NCBI RefSeq assembly: GCF_020829645.1
Contig: NZ_JAIVFS010000018.1
Location: forward strand, 1-64,000
Source of the DNA: Nostoc mirabile CHAB5784
GTDB lineage: Bacteria > Cyanobacteriota > Cyanobacteriia > Cyanobacteriales > Nostocaceae
Direction: 5' to 3'
DNA: 64,000 nt
The notes beneath the pieces are model-generated. The model was not told the origin of the DNA. It saw only the letters and a list, made by a program, of their open reading frames with translations, and made no database searches. The position numbers were made by a program, and so were the translations under genes. Shown here piece by piece: positions 25,616 to 36,239 of the stretch. How positions within the stretch are numbered: position 1 is the stretch's first letter; the number at the start of each line of letters is the position of its first letter.

Positions 25616-27850
25616 ATGTCCCATCCTCTCTACATTGCTTTTATCTGGCATCAACATCAGCCTCTGTACAAATCTCCTGGCAGCGGCGTTTCGCTATCTT
25701 CTAGTCAGCACTACCGGCTTCCTTGGGTACGTTTGCATGGCACTAAAGATTATTTGGATTTGGTATTGCTCTTAGAGCGGTATCCTAAGTTACACCAAAC
25801 GGTGAATTTAGTTCCATCGCTGATATTGCAACTAGAAGATTATATTGCTGGCACTGCTTTTGACCCTTACCTCACAGCCAGCTTGACACCGGATGAACAA
25901 CTCACGCAGCAACAGCGCGAATTTATTATCCAACACTTTTTCGATGCCAATCACCATACTCTGATTGACCCTCATCCCCGTTATGCCGAGTTGTACCAGC
26001 AAAGGCAGGAGAAGGGGCAAGCCTGGTGTTTAGCAAATTGGGAATTGCCAGATTATGGTGATTTGTTAGCTTGGCACAATTTAGCTTGGATCGATCCGCT
26101 GTTTTGGGATGACCCGGAAATTGCTACTTGGTTAAAACAGGGTCGAAATTTTACTTTAAGCGATCGCCAGCGCATTTATTCCAAACAGCGAGAAATCCTC
26201 AGCCGCATTATCCCCCAACATCGCAAAATGCAGGAGGCGGGGCAGCTAGAAGTTACCACCACGCCTTACACTCACCCGATTTTGCCCTTGCTAGCTGATA
26301 CTAACTCTGGTCGGGTAGCTGTGTCCAATATGACACTGCCTAAGCAGCGTTTTCAGTGGTCAGAAGATATTCCCCGCCACTTGCGGAAAGCTTGGAACTT
26401 TTATAAAGACCGCTTTGGACAGATACCTCGTGGTTTGTGGCCTTCGGAGCAATCAGTAAGTCCGGCAATACTTCCAGATATTATTAACCAAGGCTTTAAG
26501 TGGATATGCTCAGATGAAGCCGTCTTAGGATGGACGCTGAAACACCTTTTTCATCGGGATGGGGCGGGGAATGTGCAGCAACCAGAACTGCTGTATCGAC
26601 CCTATCGCCTGCAAACCGCAGAGGGTGACTTGTCAATTGTGTTTCGTGACCACAGATTATCAGATTTGATTGGCTTTACTTATAGTGCGATGCCAGCAAA
26701 ACAGGCAGCAGCAGATTTAGTGGGACATTTGCAAGCGATCGCTAAAATGCAAAGAGAAAGTCAAAGTGAGCAACCTTGGCTAGTTACAATCGCCTTGGAT
26801 GGGGAGAATTGCTGGGAATTTTATCCCCAAGATGGCAAACCCTTTCTAGAAGCTTTATATCAAAGCTTGAGCGATGAACCCCGCCTCAAACTCGTCACCG
26901 TCTCCGAATTTCTCGAAGAATTTCCAGCCACAGCCACCATTCCCGGAGGACAACTACATAGTGGTTCTTGGGTAGATGGTAGTTTTACCACTTGGATCGG
27001 CGATCCCGCCAAAAATCGTGCTTGGGATTACTTGACAGAAGCAAGGGAAATGCTGGCAAGTCATCCTGAAGCGACAGAAGAAAACAACCCCGAAGCATGG
27101 GAAGCGTTGTATGCCGCAGAAGGTTCCGACTGGTTTTGGTGGTTTGGTGCAGGACACTCCTCAAATCAGGATGCCATCTTTGATCAATTGTTTCGAGAAC
27201 ATTTGTTTGGCATTTACAAGGCATTAAATGAACCTGTACCGCCCTATCTCAAGCAACCAGTGGAAGTCCACCAAGCGCAGGGAAACCACACCCCCCAAGG
27301 GTTTATTCATCCCGTCATTGATGGTAGAGGTGATGAACAAGATTGGGACAAAGCTGGACGCATAGAAATCGGCGGGGCGCGGGGGACGATGCACAATAGC
27401 AGTGTCATCCAGCGACTTTGGTATGGGGTGGATCACCTCAATTTCTATTTGCGGCTGGACTTTAAAAGTGGCGCTGCACCAGGGCAAGATTTGCCAGCAG
27501 AGTTGAATTTGCTGTGGTTTTATCCAGAAAAAACAATGGTTAACAGCCCAGTTCCCTTGGCAGATGTACCAGATGCAGCCCCACTTAATTACCTTTTCCA
27601 TCATCTTCTGGAAGTTAACTTGCTCACACAATCGATTCAGTTTCGGGAAGCTGGAGACAATTATCAATGGCATCCCCGTTTCAGTCGCGCTCAAGTAGCA
27701 ATAAATAGTTGTTTAGAGTTGGCAGTACCGTGGGCAGATTTGCAAGTTCCACCAGATTATCCTTTGCGCCTGATTTTGGTGCTTGCAGATGAAGGGCGTT
27801 TTTGCAACTATTTGCCAGAAAATGCTTTGATTCCCATTGAGGTGCCTTAG
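25616..27850 (+). CDS. Glycoside hydrolase family 57 (amylase/glucanotransferase-like)
   Basis: A 744-residue cytoplasmic GH57 enzyme acting on alpha-glucans. The family N-terminus YIAFIWHQHQPLYKSPGSG is present. GLWPSEQSVSPAIL holds the candidate Glu nucleophile and ALDGENCWEFY the candidate acid Asp. The C-terminal third (after about 540) is a beta-rich domain of the kind seen in cyanobacterial GH57 proteins. There is no signal peptide. Exact activity (amylase, 4-alpha-glucanotransferase or branching) cannot be told by eye. It could relate to glycogen turnover. Confidence 0.9.
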   Translation: MSHPLYIAFIWHQHQPLYKSPGSGVSLSSSQHYRLPWVRLHGTKDYLDLVLLLERYPKLHQTVNLVPSLILQLEDYIAGTAFDPYLTASLTPDEQLTQQQREFIIQHFFDANHHTLIDPHPRYAELYQQRQEKGQAWCLANWELPDYGDLLAWHNLAWIDPLFWDDPEIATWLKQGRNFTLSDRQRIYSKQREILSRIIPQHRKMQEAGQLEVTTTPYTHPILPLLADTNSGRVAVSNMTLPKQRFQWSEDIPRHLRKAWNFYKDRFGQIPRGLWPSEQSVSPAILPDIINQGFKWICSDEAVLGWTLKHLFHRDGAGNVQQPELLYRPYRLQTAEGDLSIVFRDHRLSDLIGFTYSAMPAKQAAADLVGHLQAIAKMQRESQSEQPWLVTIALDGENCWEFYPQDGKPFLEALYQSLSDEPRLKLVTVSEFLEEFPATATIPGGQLHSGSWVDGSFTTWIGDPAKNRAWDYLTEAREMLASHPEATEENNPEAWEALYAAEGSDWFWWFGAGHSSNQDAIFDQLFREHLFGIYKALNEPVPPYLKQPVEVHQAQGNHTPQGFIHPVIDGRGDEQDWDKAGRIEIGGARGTMHNSSVIQRLWYGVDHLNFYLRLDFKSGAAPGQDLPAELNLLWFYPEKTMVNSPVPLADVPDAAPLNYLFHHLLEVNLLTQSIQFREAGDNYQWHPRFSRAQVAINSCLELAVPWADLQVPPDYPLRLILVLADEGRFCNYLPENALIPIEVP

Positions 27851-28059
27851 AACTCAATAGGTTTAGTGTTTAGCCCTTTCAAGGTGACTTGTAAAATCTC
27901 ATTTTTCTCTCTGCGCCGCGCCAGTTGCTTCAAGTCGGGGAACCCGCCCAACGCACTGGCTTCTTTGCGTCTCTGCGGTTAAAAAGTCTTTTATTTAACC
28001 GCAGAGGCACAGAGAACACAGAGAGAAAGAGACAATCCTAAAAGCTTGTTATCAGAAAA

Positions 28060-29391
28060 ATGGGTTTAAAACCCCGTGCTTCTAGCACGGCTTTAATTGA
28101 TTTCTACTTCTTACAGAGAATCAGATATAATGTAAGCATGACTCAAAAAGCTTTCAAGTACCGATTTTATCCAACTCCTGAACAAGAAACTCTTCTCAGA
28201 AGAACGATGGTTGCGCTCGATTAGTTTACAACCGCGCCCTATCCGCAAGGACAGAAGCATGGTATGAAGATCAAGAGCGGGTCGGTTACGCTGAAACTTC
28301 AACAATGCTGACTAGTTGGAAAAAGCAAGAAGACTTGCAATTTCTAAATGAAGTTAGCTCTGTGCCATTACAACAAAGCTTGAGGCATCTGCAAACCGCG
28401 TTTACTAATTTCTTTGCAGGAAGGGCGAAATATCCCAACTTCAAGAAAAAGCATCACGGTGGTAATGCTGAATTTACGAAAGCTGCCTTTAGATTTAAAG
28501 ATGGGGAAATATTTCTTGCTAAAAGTCCACAAGCCTTAGCTATTCGTTGGAGCAGACAGTTACCCCAAGGTGTTGAACCATCTATAATTACGGTAAAACT
28601 TTCGCCCTCTGGACGCTGGACTGTTTCAATATTGGTAGATGTCGAGATTGAAAGATTGCCTGAATCTTCTAATCAAGTTGGCATTGACTTGGGTATCACT
28701 AGCTTAGTTACCTTGAGTACAGGAGAGAAGGTTGCACCTACCAAAAGCTTTAAGGGAAAAAAAGCAAAATTGCGTAAAGCCCAAAAAGCATTGAGTCGTA
28801 AGCAGAAAGGGTCTAACAATCGCCATAAAGCCTCAGTAAAAGTAGCTATTGTTCACGCAGAAATTAGCGATGCGCGGAATGATTTTCTTCACAAGTTGAC
28901 AACCCGATTGGTTCGAGAAAACCAATTGATTTCAGTCGAGGATTTGTCTGTGAAGAATATGGTCAAAAACGAAAAACTTGCTCTCTCGATTAGTGATGCT
29001 AGTTGGGGTGAATTGGTCAGGCAACTTGAATATAAGTGCAACTGGTATGGTCGTACACTCGTCAAAATTGACAGATGGTTTCCTAGCTCGAAACGCTGTA
29101 TACACTGTGGACATATCGTTGATAAGTTGCCTCTAAATATCAGAGAGTGGGACTGTCCTAAGTGCGATACGCATCACGACAGAGATGTTAACGCAAGTAA
29201 GAATATTTTGGCTGCGGGACTCGCAGTGTCAGTCTGTGGAGCGAACATAAGACCTGATAGCCATGAGGTTAAAGGGCAGTTGCAAAAAACCCGTAAGGCA
29301 AGCCGAAAAGCGTAGTCGAAAGGGAAAGAAGCAGAAACCTAAGTCGTGAGTCTTAGGAATCCCCGCACTTATAGGGCGGGGTGGATGTCAA
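28060..29391 (+). mobile_element. IS200/IS605-superfamily element of the IS1341 (tnpB-only) type
   Basis: The left end carries a hairpin CCCGTGCTTCTAGCACGG (28073-28090). The right end has CCCCGC/GCGGGG at 29360-29381, followed by TGGATGTCAA, a layout typical of these elements and of the omega-RNA 3' end. Only tnpB is present, and it is frameshifted. No tnpA is inside. The boundaries are estimates, since these elements lack inverted repeats and target duplications. Confidence 0.75.
28138..29315 (+). pseudogene. tnpB: TnpB (RNA-guided nuclease, IS605 OrfB) with a one-base frameshift
   Basis: The ATG at 28138 gives MTQKAFKYRFYPTPEQETLL and then hits a stop near 28224. One missing G at about 28207 would restore RRTMGCARLVYNRALSARTE and join the long downstream frame. 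That frame is intact: RuvC Asp in VGIDLGITSLVTLSTG, Glu in ISVEDLSVKNM, zinc finger CIHCG...CPKC and final Asp in HHDRDVNASKNILA. An internal start at 28305 would lack the first 55 residues of the wedge domain. It is probably inactive. A sequencing error is the other explanation. Confidence 0.82.
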
Positions 29392-29631
29392 GGACTGGCT
29401 TTTACCTTAAGTTTACACAAATGACAGATGTACGCCCCTACAGCCGATTCATGTGTGGCAAAGAGGTTGTAATTCATATTTAATATTTTTTGTCAATCTG
29501 TAATTTCTACGAAAATTTATTTTTATTTTTTGAAAAACTTTGATGATTTGGCAAAGTTACAGTAATGTTACTGTCGCCCAAGAATATTTGTCGTAAGATT
29601 AGAGACATTTCAGAACAGATATTCTATACTA

Positions 29632-30684
29632 ATGGATCGCTTTTCTCAAAAAATAACGAATTCTCAAGAGAGCATTTTACAGCAAACTCAACTTGGCCAG
29701 ATGTGTGGTTCCAAGCAGCTATTTCGCGATCGCTATGAAATATTGCAAATTTTAGGTAGAGGTGGATTTGGGATCACCTTTTTAGCCAAAAATGCTGTGT
29801 TACCTGGGAATCCTTTGTGTGTTATTAAACAGCTTTGTCCGAAAGTGACTAATCCTCAAAGTTGGCAAAGGGCATGTAGGCGCTTTGAAAAAGAAGCAAG
29901 AACTTTGGGGCAACTCGGTAGTCATTCGCAAATTCCCATGCTATTAGACTACTTTCAGGCAAATGGAGAGTTTTTTTTAATTCAAGAATACGTACCGGGT
30001 TTGACTTTGGCACAAGAAGTGCGGCAAACTGGGCCCAAAAGTGAAGCCTCAGTTAAACAGTTTTTGCAAGAATTATTACCTGTATTACAGTATCTTCATA
30101 AACATCGTGTGATTCATCGGGATATTAAGCCCCAGAATTTATTGCGGTGTGAGTATGATCGGCGAATAGTGCTGATTGATTTTGGGGCGGTGAAAGAGCA
30201 ATTAGCTGATGCTTGTGAAAACTCTCGCAATCAAGCTGCAAATACCAACTTTATCGGAACTAGGGGATTTGCACCACCAGAACAGTTTTCTCTACATCCA
30301 GTTTATGCCAGTGATATTTATGCACTGGGTATTACTTGTATTTATATGTTGACTGCTAAAAGTCCTTTAGAATTTGACTACGACGCAAATACTGGTGAAA
30401 TATGCTGGCGAAAAGAAGTAAATATTAGCAATAGTTTCGCCCAGATTTTAGGGAAAATGGTGAAAATTTCATTAAATGATCGGTTTAAGAATGCCGATGA
30501 AGTGATGAAAGCTTTAGGTAATGAAAGCTATTTGACTACTTTGACTGACTGTCTAACTACCCAAAAATTAAATAATAAAAGTATTGCACAACACGGAAAT
30601 TTTCACGAAACTTCTGATGTATACATCCCACCTGTCGCCAGAACTGCTAGTGCTATTCGGAAATGGAGAGCAAGGTCGAAGTAA
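29632..30684 (+). CDS. Hanks-type Ser/Thr protein kinase
   Basis: A 350-residue soluble kinase. The kinase domain runs from about 34 to 290, with Gly loop LGRGGFGITFLA, ATP lysine in CVIKQLCPK, catalytic loop VIHRDIKPQNLL and metal-binding DFG in LIDFGAVKEQ. The P+1 region is GTRGFAPPEQF. The C-terminal 60 residues have no recognised domain and no membrane segment. This is the cyanobacterial Spk type. The next gene is a second kinase of the same subfamily with WD40 repeats. Confidence 0.92.
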   Translation: MDRFSQKITNSQESILQQTQLGQMCGSKQLFRDRYEILQILGRGGFGITFLAKNAVLPGNPLCVIKQLCPKVTNPQSWQRACRRFEKEARTLGQLGSHSQIPMLLDYFQANGEFFLIQEYVPGLTLAQEVRQTGPKSEASVKQFLQELLPVLQYLHKHRVIHRDIKPQNLLRCEYDRRIVLIDFGAVKEQLADACENSRNQAANTNFIGTRGFAPPEQFSLHPVYASDIYALGITCIYMLTAKSPLEFDYDANTGEICWRKEVNISNSFAQILGKMVKISLNDRFKNADEVMKALGNESYLTTLTDCLTTQKLNNKSIAQHGNFHETSDVYIPPVARTASAIRKWRARSK

Positions 30685-31110
30685 ACAAGGTCGCAATTGC
30701 CTAAAGTATCAAATTAACAATTAAGCATGGGTGATTTAAAATATAAAAAACAAATTTGGTAAGCATTTTAACTACATTTAATAGTCATGATGGTTAATTA
30801 ATCAGGGTTTTTCTTGAATACTTAGTAGGTTGTCGCTTGCCAATATACAAGCAAAATTACTAGGTTTAAAAGCTCCGAAAAAATTTTTATTCAAATTATT
30901 ATATAATCGAAAGAATAATTAATCTTATGGCTCTCGTAGTTTTCCACAGATGAGGAAAACTGACACTATTTACAAACGCTAATTATATTAAGTAATTCCC
31001 CAATCCCCAGAACAGGGTTTTCTACCACGAGTAAGCGAGAGTCAATTTTCTTAAGGGAAAGTTCGGGGCAAACTTAGCCTAAGTTGTCATGCAGTCGCGC
31101 CTGTCAGATC
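30685..31110. other. AT-rich intergenic region between the two kinases
   Basis: No ORF, repeat or RNA is recognised. The last 150 bp are likely to hold the promoter of the second kinase gene. Confidence 0.45.
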
Positions 31111-33165
31111 ATGATCTGCTGCTTAAATCCCGATTGCTCAAATCCCCTGAATCCCAATGGAAAGAAGTTTTGCCAAAGTTGTAGCACCTCATTGGTGTCA
31201 CTTTTAAGAAATCGCTTTCGTGTCATCCGAGTCCTTTCAGATGAGGGGGGATTTGGCAGAACCTATCTATCAGAAGATGTAGATAAACTCAATGAACGCT
31301 GTGTTATCAAGCAATTAGCTCCAAAATTCCAAGGAACTTGGTCGCAAAAAAAAGCGATGGAGTTGTTTGGTGAAGAAGCGCAGCGACTACAAGACCTTGG
31401 GGAACATCCCCAAATTCCGACTTTGCTTGCTTACTTTGAGCAAGACGGCTGCCTATATTTAGTGCAGCAGTTTATCAATGGAGAGAATTTATTAAAGGAG
31501 TTGCAACAGCGCAAGGCTTATAACGCTAGGGAAATCCAATCTATTTTGCTAGATTTACTGCCCATCCTCAAATTTATCCACGATCGCAAAGTCATTCATC
31601 GAGATATCAAGCCAGAAAATATTATCCGCAATAAAAGTGATGGGCGATTAAGTCTGATTGATTTTGGTTCCTCAAAGCAATTTACAGCCATTCAGCAGAA
31701 ATCTGGTACATCCATTGGTTCACATGGTTATTCACCCCTGGAACAAATTAGAGATGGTAAAGCTTTCCCCGCCAGTGACTTGTTCGGTTTGGGGGCTACC
31801 TGCTTTCATCTGCTAACGGGAAATTCCCCCTTTGAGTTGTGGATGGAATCTGGGTACGCTTGGGTGAATAATTGGCGGGAATATTTGCGAAATCCATTAA
31901 ATCCTGAGTTGGATTTTGTCATCGACAAGCTTTTGAAAAAAGATATCCATGAACGTTACCAGTCAGCCGATGAAGTTCTTAGAGATTTGAGTCCGAAACA
32001 ACTCCTCGCGCTACCACCAGCCGGGAAATCCTCTGGAAAAATACCACCAACTAAAGCACCAGATTTACCAAAAAGTTATCCCTTACTAAGAACTTTAATC
32101 TTGGTAAGTGCTTTGATTCTGTTGTTTGGATTCCAAGAATCTTGGTATAAACATTTTCGCCGGATTCAGACCAGTTTAGTCTCTAGGCTGACTCAGCACA
32201 ATAATTCTGGCAAAGATGAAGCGTTTTTAAGTCAACCACTAAAGATTACTTTGGGTAAAGTTTCTTTAGCTAATACTTTGCAAGGGCATGAAAACTCGGT
32301 TTTGTCTGTTGCAATCAGCCCCGATGGCAAAACCATTGTCAGCAGTGGCGGCGAGCGAACAATCAAACTTTGGAATCTCGCAACCGGAAAACAAATCTCT
32401 TCACTCAACGCCTATTCTCAGCAGGTGAATGTGGTAGCGATCAGTCCAGATGGCAAAACTCTGGTTAGTGGTAGTGATGATAACACCATCAAAATCTGGA
32501 ATATGGCAACGCGAAAGCAAATTCGCACTCTTACAGGGCATTCTGACTCAGTTCATGCCCTAGCCATCAGTGCTGATAGCGAGACTTTGGTTAGTGGTAG
32601 TGATGACAACACTATTAAAATCTGGGATTTAGCAACAGGAGAGCAAATTCGGACACTGGTAGGGCATACATTCTGGGTGCGATCGCTAGCTATTAACCCT
32701 AATGGTGTGATTCTTGCCAGTGGCAGTTTTGACAAGACTATCAAAATCTGGAATCTGACAAAAGGGTACTCAATCCGCACACTGGAGGGAAATTATCAAA
32801 CAGTAACAGCCGTGGCTATAAGCCCAGATGGTAAGACTTTAGCCAGTGCTAGTCGCGATGTCTACGACGGGCTACGCCTACGCACCATCAAACTTTGGAA
32901 TCTAGCTACGGGAAAAGAAATTCGCACACTTGCGGGACATGCCAACACAGTCACATCCGTAGCCTTCAGCGCCGATGGTAAAATTGTTGCTAGTGGTAGC
33001 CGCGATCGCACCATCAAACTGTGGAATTCAGCCACAGGAGAAAAAATTCTGACATTGACGGGGCACACTAACACTGTGACATCCGTAACCTTCAGCCCTG
33101 ATGGCAAGACCCTTGTCAGTGGTAGTGAAGACAATACTATTAAGGTTTGGCAATTGTCTCAGTGA
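31111..33165 (+). CDS. Ser/Thr protein kinase with C-terminal WD40 propeller
   Basis: A 684-residue membrane-anchored kinase from the ATG at 31111, which begins the usual MICCLNPDC start; a TTG nine codons earlier is the alternative. Order: zinc ribbon (CCLNPDC...FCQSC, 1-30), kinase (about 35-300; Gly loop region SDEGGFGRTYLS, VIKQLAPK, HRDIKPENI, LIDFGSS), one transmembrane helix (about 332-352, LRTLILVSALILLFGF) and seven WD40 blades (from about 388, repeats with SPDGKTLVSGSDDNTIKIW). One blade contains an extra VYDGLRLR coming from a dispersed 24-bp Nostoc-type repeat inserted in frame at about 32858-32881. The propeller probably senses or docks partners outside or beneath the membrane. 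Confidence 0.93.
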   Translation: MICCLNPDCSNPLNPNGKKFCQSCSTSLVSLLRNRFRVIRVLSDEGGFGRTYLSEDVDKLNERCVIKQLAPKFQGTWSQKKAMELFGEEAQRLQDLGEHPQIPTLLAYFEQDGCLYLVQQFINGENLLKELQQRKAYNAREIQSILLDLLPILKFIHDRKVIHRDIKPENIIRNKSDGRLSLIDFGSSKQFTAIQQKSGTSIGSHGYSPLEQIRDGKAFPASDLFGLGATCFHLLTGNSPFELWMESGYAWVNNWREYLRNPLNPELDFVIDKLLKKDIHERYQSADEVLRDLSPKQLLALPPAGKSSGKIPPTKAPDLPKSYPLLRTLILVSALILLFGFQESWYKHFRRIQTSLVSRLTQHNNSGKDEAFLSQPLKITLGKVSLANTLQGHENSVLSVAISPDGKTIVSSGGERTIKLWNLATGKQISSLNAYSQQVNVVAISPDGKTLVSGSDDNTIKIWNMATRKQIRTLTGHSDSVHALAISADSETLVSGSDDNTIKIWDLATGEQIRTLVGHTFWVRSLAINPNGVILASGSFDKTIKIWNLTKGYSIRTLEGNYQTVTAVAISPDGKTLASASRDVYDGLRLRTIKLWNLATGKEIRTLAGHANTVTSVAFSADGKIVASGSRDRTIKLWNSATGEKILTLTGHTNTVTSVTFSPDGKTLVSGSEDNTIKVWQLSQ

Positions 33166-34352
33166 AGAGAGGAGATGAAAGCTGCGATCGCTCCCCTACC
33201 AGAATTATCGACCAAGGCTTTCCTGTTGTCACGGCTCAAATTTGGCACGATCGCGATCGCCTGAATTAGAAGGTTACGATAAGGCAATATCCGGGCAATG
33301 AAGCGTCCAAAACCGCCAATTTTATCTTCTGATTGCTCCGTTGCCGCGTTTCCCCAGTACCCATGCCCACCCAAAATCGCTCAAGGGTTTGCTGTCACTG
33401 GCTTTTTGGCTAGTCTACACAGTCCCTTCTATTCTTATAGATATAGCGTGCGTGTGTGATCAAATTATTCTCTAGCTTTTAATCTAAATCTGAAGTCTTG
33501 GGGATCAAGTATTGGGTGTTGGGAGAGGGGAATGGGGAGAGAGGAATGGGGCAATGAGGCATGCCGTTCGCGGAGCGTCTCCGTAGAGAAGGCGGCAAAC
33601 TACGCTCCCACTCCACACCCCACAATCGCCTACAACGCCCAATGTTTTGCTAATGGCTATTCTTTGCCTTGCATTGGGCGTTGTAGAACATTGGGAAGAT
33701 TGGGAAGGGTTGGGGAAGCTTAGAGAAGCTTAGGGGGTACTGGGGCAGGTTTCATCATTGATATATGTTAATAAGTAGGTTGTGACCGCTAATTAACATC
33801 AGCCCAAAACTCAAATTTTACGCAGTAATTTAAATTTATTACAAAAGTTTATATACTAATTCTTAAACTATCGAACTTTTATCAAACCTGACAAATCTAC
33901 CTCAAGCTATTGCAGAGGTAGTTTCTGAGGCTTTTAAGGGTTTGTAAAAACCAATGATAATTCCCAATTTTGGAAAATGATTCCTGTGGTTTTGTACTGA
34001 CACAACCTGTTCACCCAACAAGACTATTCACCACAGCGATCGCGTAGGTAATTTTCACAAAGGGATATGCAATTTTTGGTGGTGTCGGCTGAAACCCTGA
34101 TTATTTCGTCAACTTACAAAAGTTTTCGATCTACTCAAAGTATCCCACTCTATCAGCAGCCCTAAATTTATTTATGAAACAATAAAAATATTTGAACCGA
34201 GATGCATAGCTCACCAGGTAAATGCGTCTCTGCTACAGCAGCCCTAAATTTATTTATGGGGTTCAAAATTATTGATTTTTGACTTCCCCGAACGCGAATT
34301 TATGTTGAGCGGAGTCGAAACACAGCGTCTTGCAGAGAAGGGGCTGACTAGT
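33166..34352. other. Long region without a recognised gene
   Basis: It contains an inverted repeat TACAACGCCCAATG / CATTGGGCGTTGTA (33630-33686), the dispersed TTCGCGGAGCGTCTCC repeat near 33570, and heptamer-like G-rich text. A duplicated CAGCCCTAAATTTATTTATG occurs at 34157 and 34240. A 71-residue minus-strand frame (33159-33374) has no recognised similarity and overlaps the kinase end, so it is not called. Confidence 0.5.
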
Positions 34353-35039
34353 TTACTCTTCTGTGCTACGACGCCGCCGACGCGGCCTTTGTTGTTGGTC
34401 TTCACGCAAGCGGCGACCAACTTCGTTAAAGAAGTCTCGCCGTAAATAAGGATAATCGCTAACCCATAGGTCACGGCTAGGAAAGTATATATCGCTGAAT
34501 TCTTCAATACTGCTCAAATCTGGGCGATTTGACATTACTACCATTTCTGCAATTTGACCGCGAGTTATAACTTTGTGGGCAGGACGTAATGGTGCTACAA
34601 ATTCAATGCTAAATCCTGTTTCATCACCCACCTCTAAGTTAATCTGTTTTTCTCGATTTTCTATAATTACCAATTCGCCTTTGCTGTTGACTGTTTCGGT
34701 TTTACCCATCAACTGGTCTGTAATCCACCAATCTAGCACTCGACCACGGAAAAAGCCGCCATACTTATAACGGCGGCATTGCAAATTCCGCATACTTGCT
34801 TGAAACACTGGATACCACAGCCAAAAAAAAGCGCTAATTACTCCCAGCACAAATACTATTGAAGCAAACTCAAGCTTAAAAATGACTGTCACAAGCAAAA
34901 TAACAACTACGGCAACTACAGAAATTAACAGCCGTTGCAAAAAATTTGAAAATTTCCCCCAATAGTACTTGTACTGCAAACCAGTGGCGATTAGGGGGAT
35001 AACTTGTTCAAATTTCTGGCGAGTCAGTGGTACTAACAT
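34353..35039 (-). CDS. Conserved cyanobacterial membrane protein downstream of dapB
   Basis: A 228-residue protein with two adjacent hydrophobic segments (about 36-52 and 56-76, LLISVVAVVVILLVTVIF and IVFVLGVISAFFWLWYPV), then a long soluble domain and a very basic end (RPRRRRRSTEE). I recall homologues being labelled phosphate ABC permease, but two segments and no EAA-type loop do not support transport. The ATG at 35039 (MLVPLTRQKFEQVIP) is preferred because the frame upstream runs into dapB. It lies 32 bp after dapB on the same strand, probably co-transcribed. Confidence 0.7.
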   Translation of the reverse strand: MLVPLTRQKFEQVIPLIATGLQYKYYWGKFSNFLQRLLISVVAVVVILLVTVIFKLEFASIVFVLGVISAFFWLWYPVFQASMRNLQCRRYKYGGFFRGRVLDWWITDQLMGKTETVNSKGELVIIENREKQINLEVGDETGFSIEFVAPLRPAHKVITRGQIAEMVVMSNRPDLSSIEEFSDIYFPSRDLWVSDYPYLRRDFFNEVGRRLREDQQQRPRRRRRSTEE

Positions 35040-35071
35040 GAGTGCTGAGTGATGAATGAGCAATAGTGCGT

Positions 35072-35908
35072 TTAAAGTATCTTTTCTAATCCATATACTA
35101 ACGACTTTAGCGCTAAGATTTTGCGAATCGCTAGTAGCACTCCTGGCATATAACAAGCGCGATCGCTCGTATCATGTCGTAAAGTATAAATCTGTCCTGC
35201 TGCACCAAAAATAACTTCTTGATGAGCAATCAATCCTGGCAAGCGCACGCTATGAATTCTAATCCCTTCATCTGCTATACTACCTCTGGCTCCCGGTAAT
35301 TTCTCCGTTTCTTCTACAAGAGCAGGGTTAAAAGTTTTACCCAATTCTCCTAATAACTGCGCCGTTTGAATGGCAGTACCACTGGGAGCATCGGCTTTTT
35401 GGTTGTGATGTAGTTCGATAATTTCCACATGGTCAAAATATTTAGAGGCTGCGATCGCGGCTTGTTGCAATAGCACCATGCCAATGGAAAAATTAGGAAT
35501 AATTAGACAACCAGTGCTAGCTTTGTCGGCAAAATCAGCCAAGTCTTGAATTTGTTCTGGACTTAACCCAGTGGTGCCGACTACTGGACGAATACCGTAG
35601 GCGATCGCACTACGAATATTGTCATAAACTGAATCGGGATGGGTAAAGTCTACAATCACTCCTGGAGGAGACTGTCTGTCACCAGCCACATACCCCAACA
35701 TCGGTTCTAATTGATTGGTGATTGGTACTTCCAGGGGTTCGCTTAAACCCGCCAACTCTCCAGCGTCTTTATCTTGATGTTCTAAACTGTGGTCAATTGC
35801 ACCCACTAGGTTTAAGTCTGGCGCTTGCGCCACCGCCTTAATCACCTCACGGCCCATTTTACCAGCAGCACCGTTGACAATAACCGGGATAGGAGCTTGA
35901 TTCGTCAT
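35072..35908 (-). CDS. dapB: 4-hydroxy-tetrahydrodipicolinate reductase
   Basis: A 278-residue NAD(P)H enzyme of lysine/diaminopimelate synthesis. The cofactor motif [12 protein letters not shown] is at the N-terminus. [10 protein letters not shown] and NFSIGMVLL follow. The substrate/active-site block is [19 protein letters not shown], with the catalytic His and Lys. Length is normal. It is first of two minus-strand genes. Confidence 0.96.
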   Translation of the reverse strand: MTNQAPIPVIVNGAAGKMGREVIKAVAQAPDLNLVGAIDHSLEHQDKDAGELAGLSEPLEVPITNQLEPMLGYVAGDRQSPPGVIVDFTHPDSVYDNIRSAIAYGIRPVVGTTGLSPEQIQDLADFADKASTGCLIIPNFSIGMVLLQQAAIAASKYFDHVEIIELHHNQKADAPSGTAIQTAQLLGELGKTFNPALVEETEKLPGARGSIADEGIRIHSVRLPGLIAHQEVIFGAAGQIYTLRHDTSDRACYMPGVLLAIRKILALKSLVYGLEKIL

Positions 35909-36239
35909 AGGTCGAGAAATACTTTTTGAGCTAACAAAGGAATTGTAAAGACTTTGGTGATCTAGTAGCTAGCTTCTCAAATCTCTGGCTTCATTCCGAC
36001 TACCCTGATTTATGCAGCTAATCGCTCAGTTTTTCTACTATCTACAGTAGATCGCTTCTCATTTTCATCTGACTATCTTAGCCAGTAACCCGTTTTATTT
36101 TCCGATCATACTGCCTTGATAAGTAGTCTTTATAAAAACAATTAGTCTTTTTTTGTCAAGTATAGTTTACTATTTGTAATATTTTAGTTAAACTTATTTA
36201 CATAACTTGGCAAAAATCAAACTTAACTATCTAACTGGT
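35909..36239. other. dapB promoter region
   Basis: An AT-rich stretch with no ORF or repeat recognised. Promoters for dapB (minus) and for the candidate RNA at 36240 (plus) would both have to lie here. Confidence 0.4.

Noticed and set aside
33159..33374. 71-residue minus-strand frame after the WD40 kinase
   Set aside because: No recognised similarity, overlaps the kinase end and lacks a convincing start. It could be a remnant but cannot be supported.
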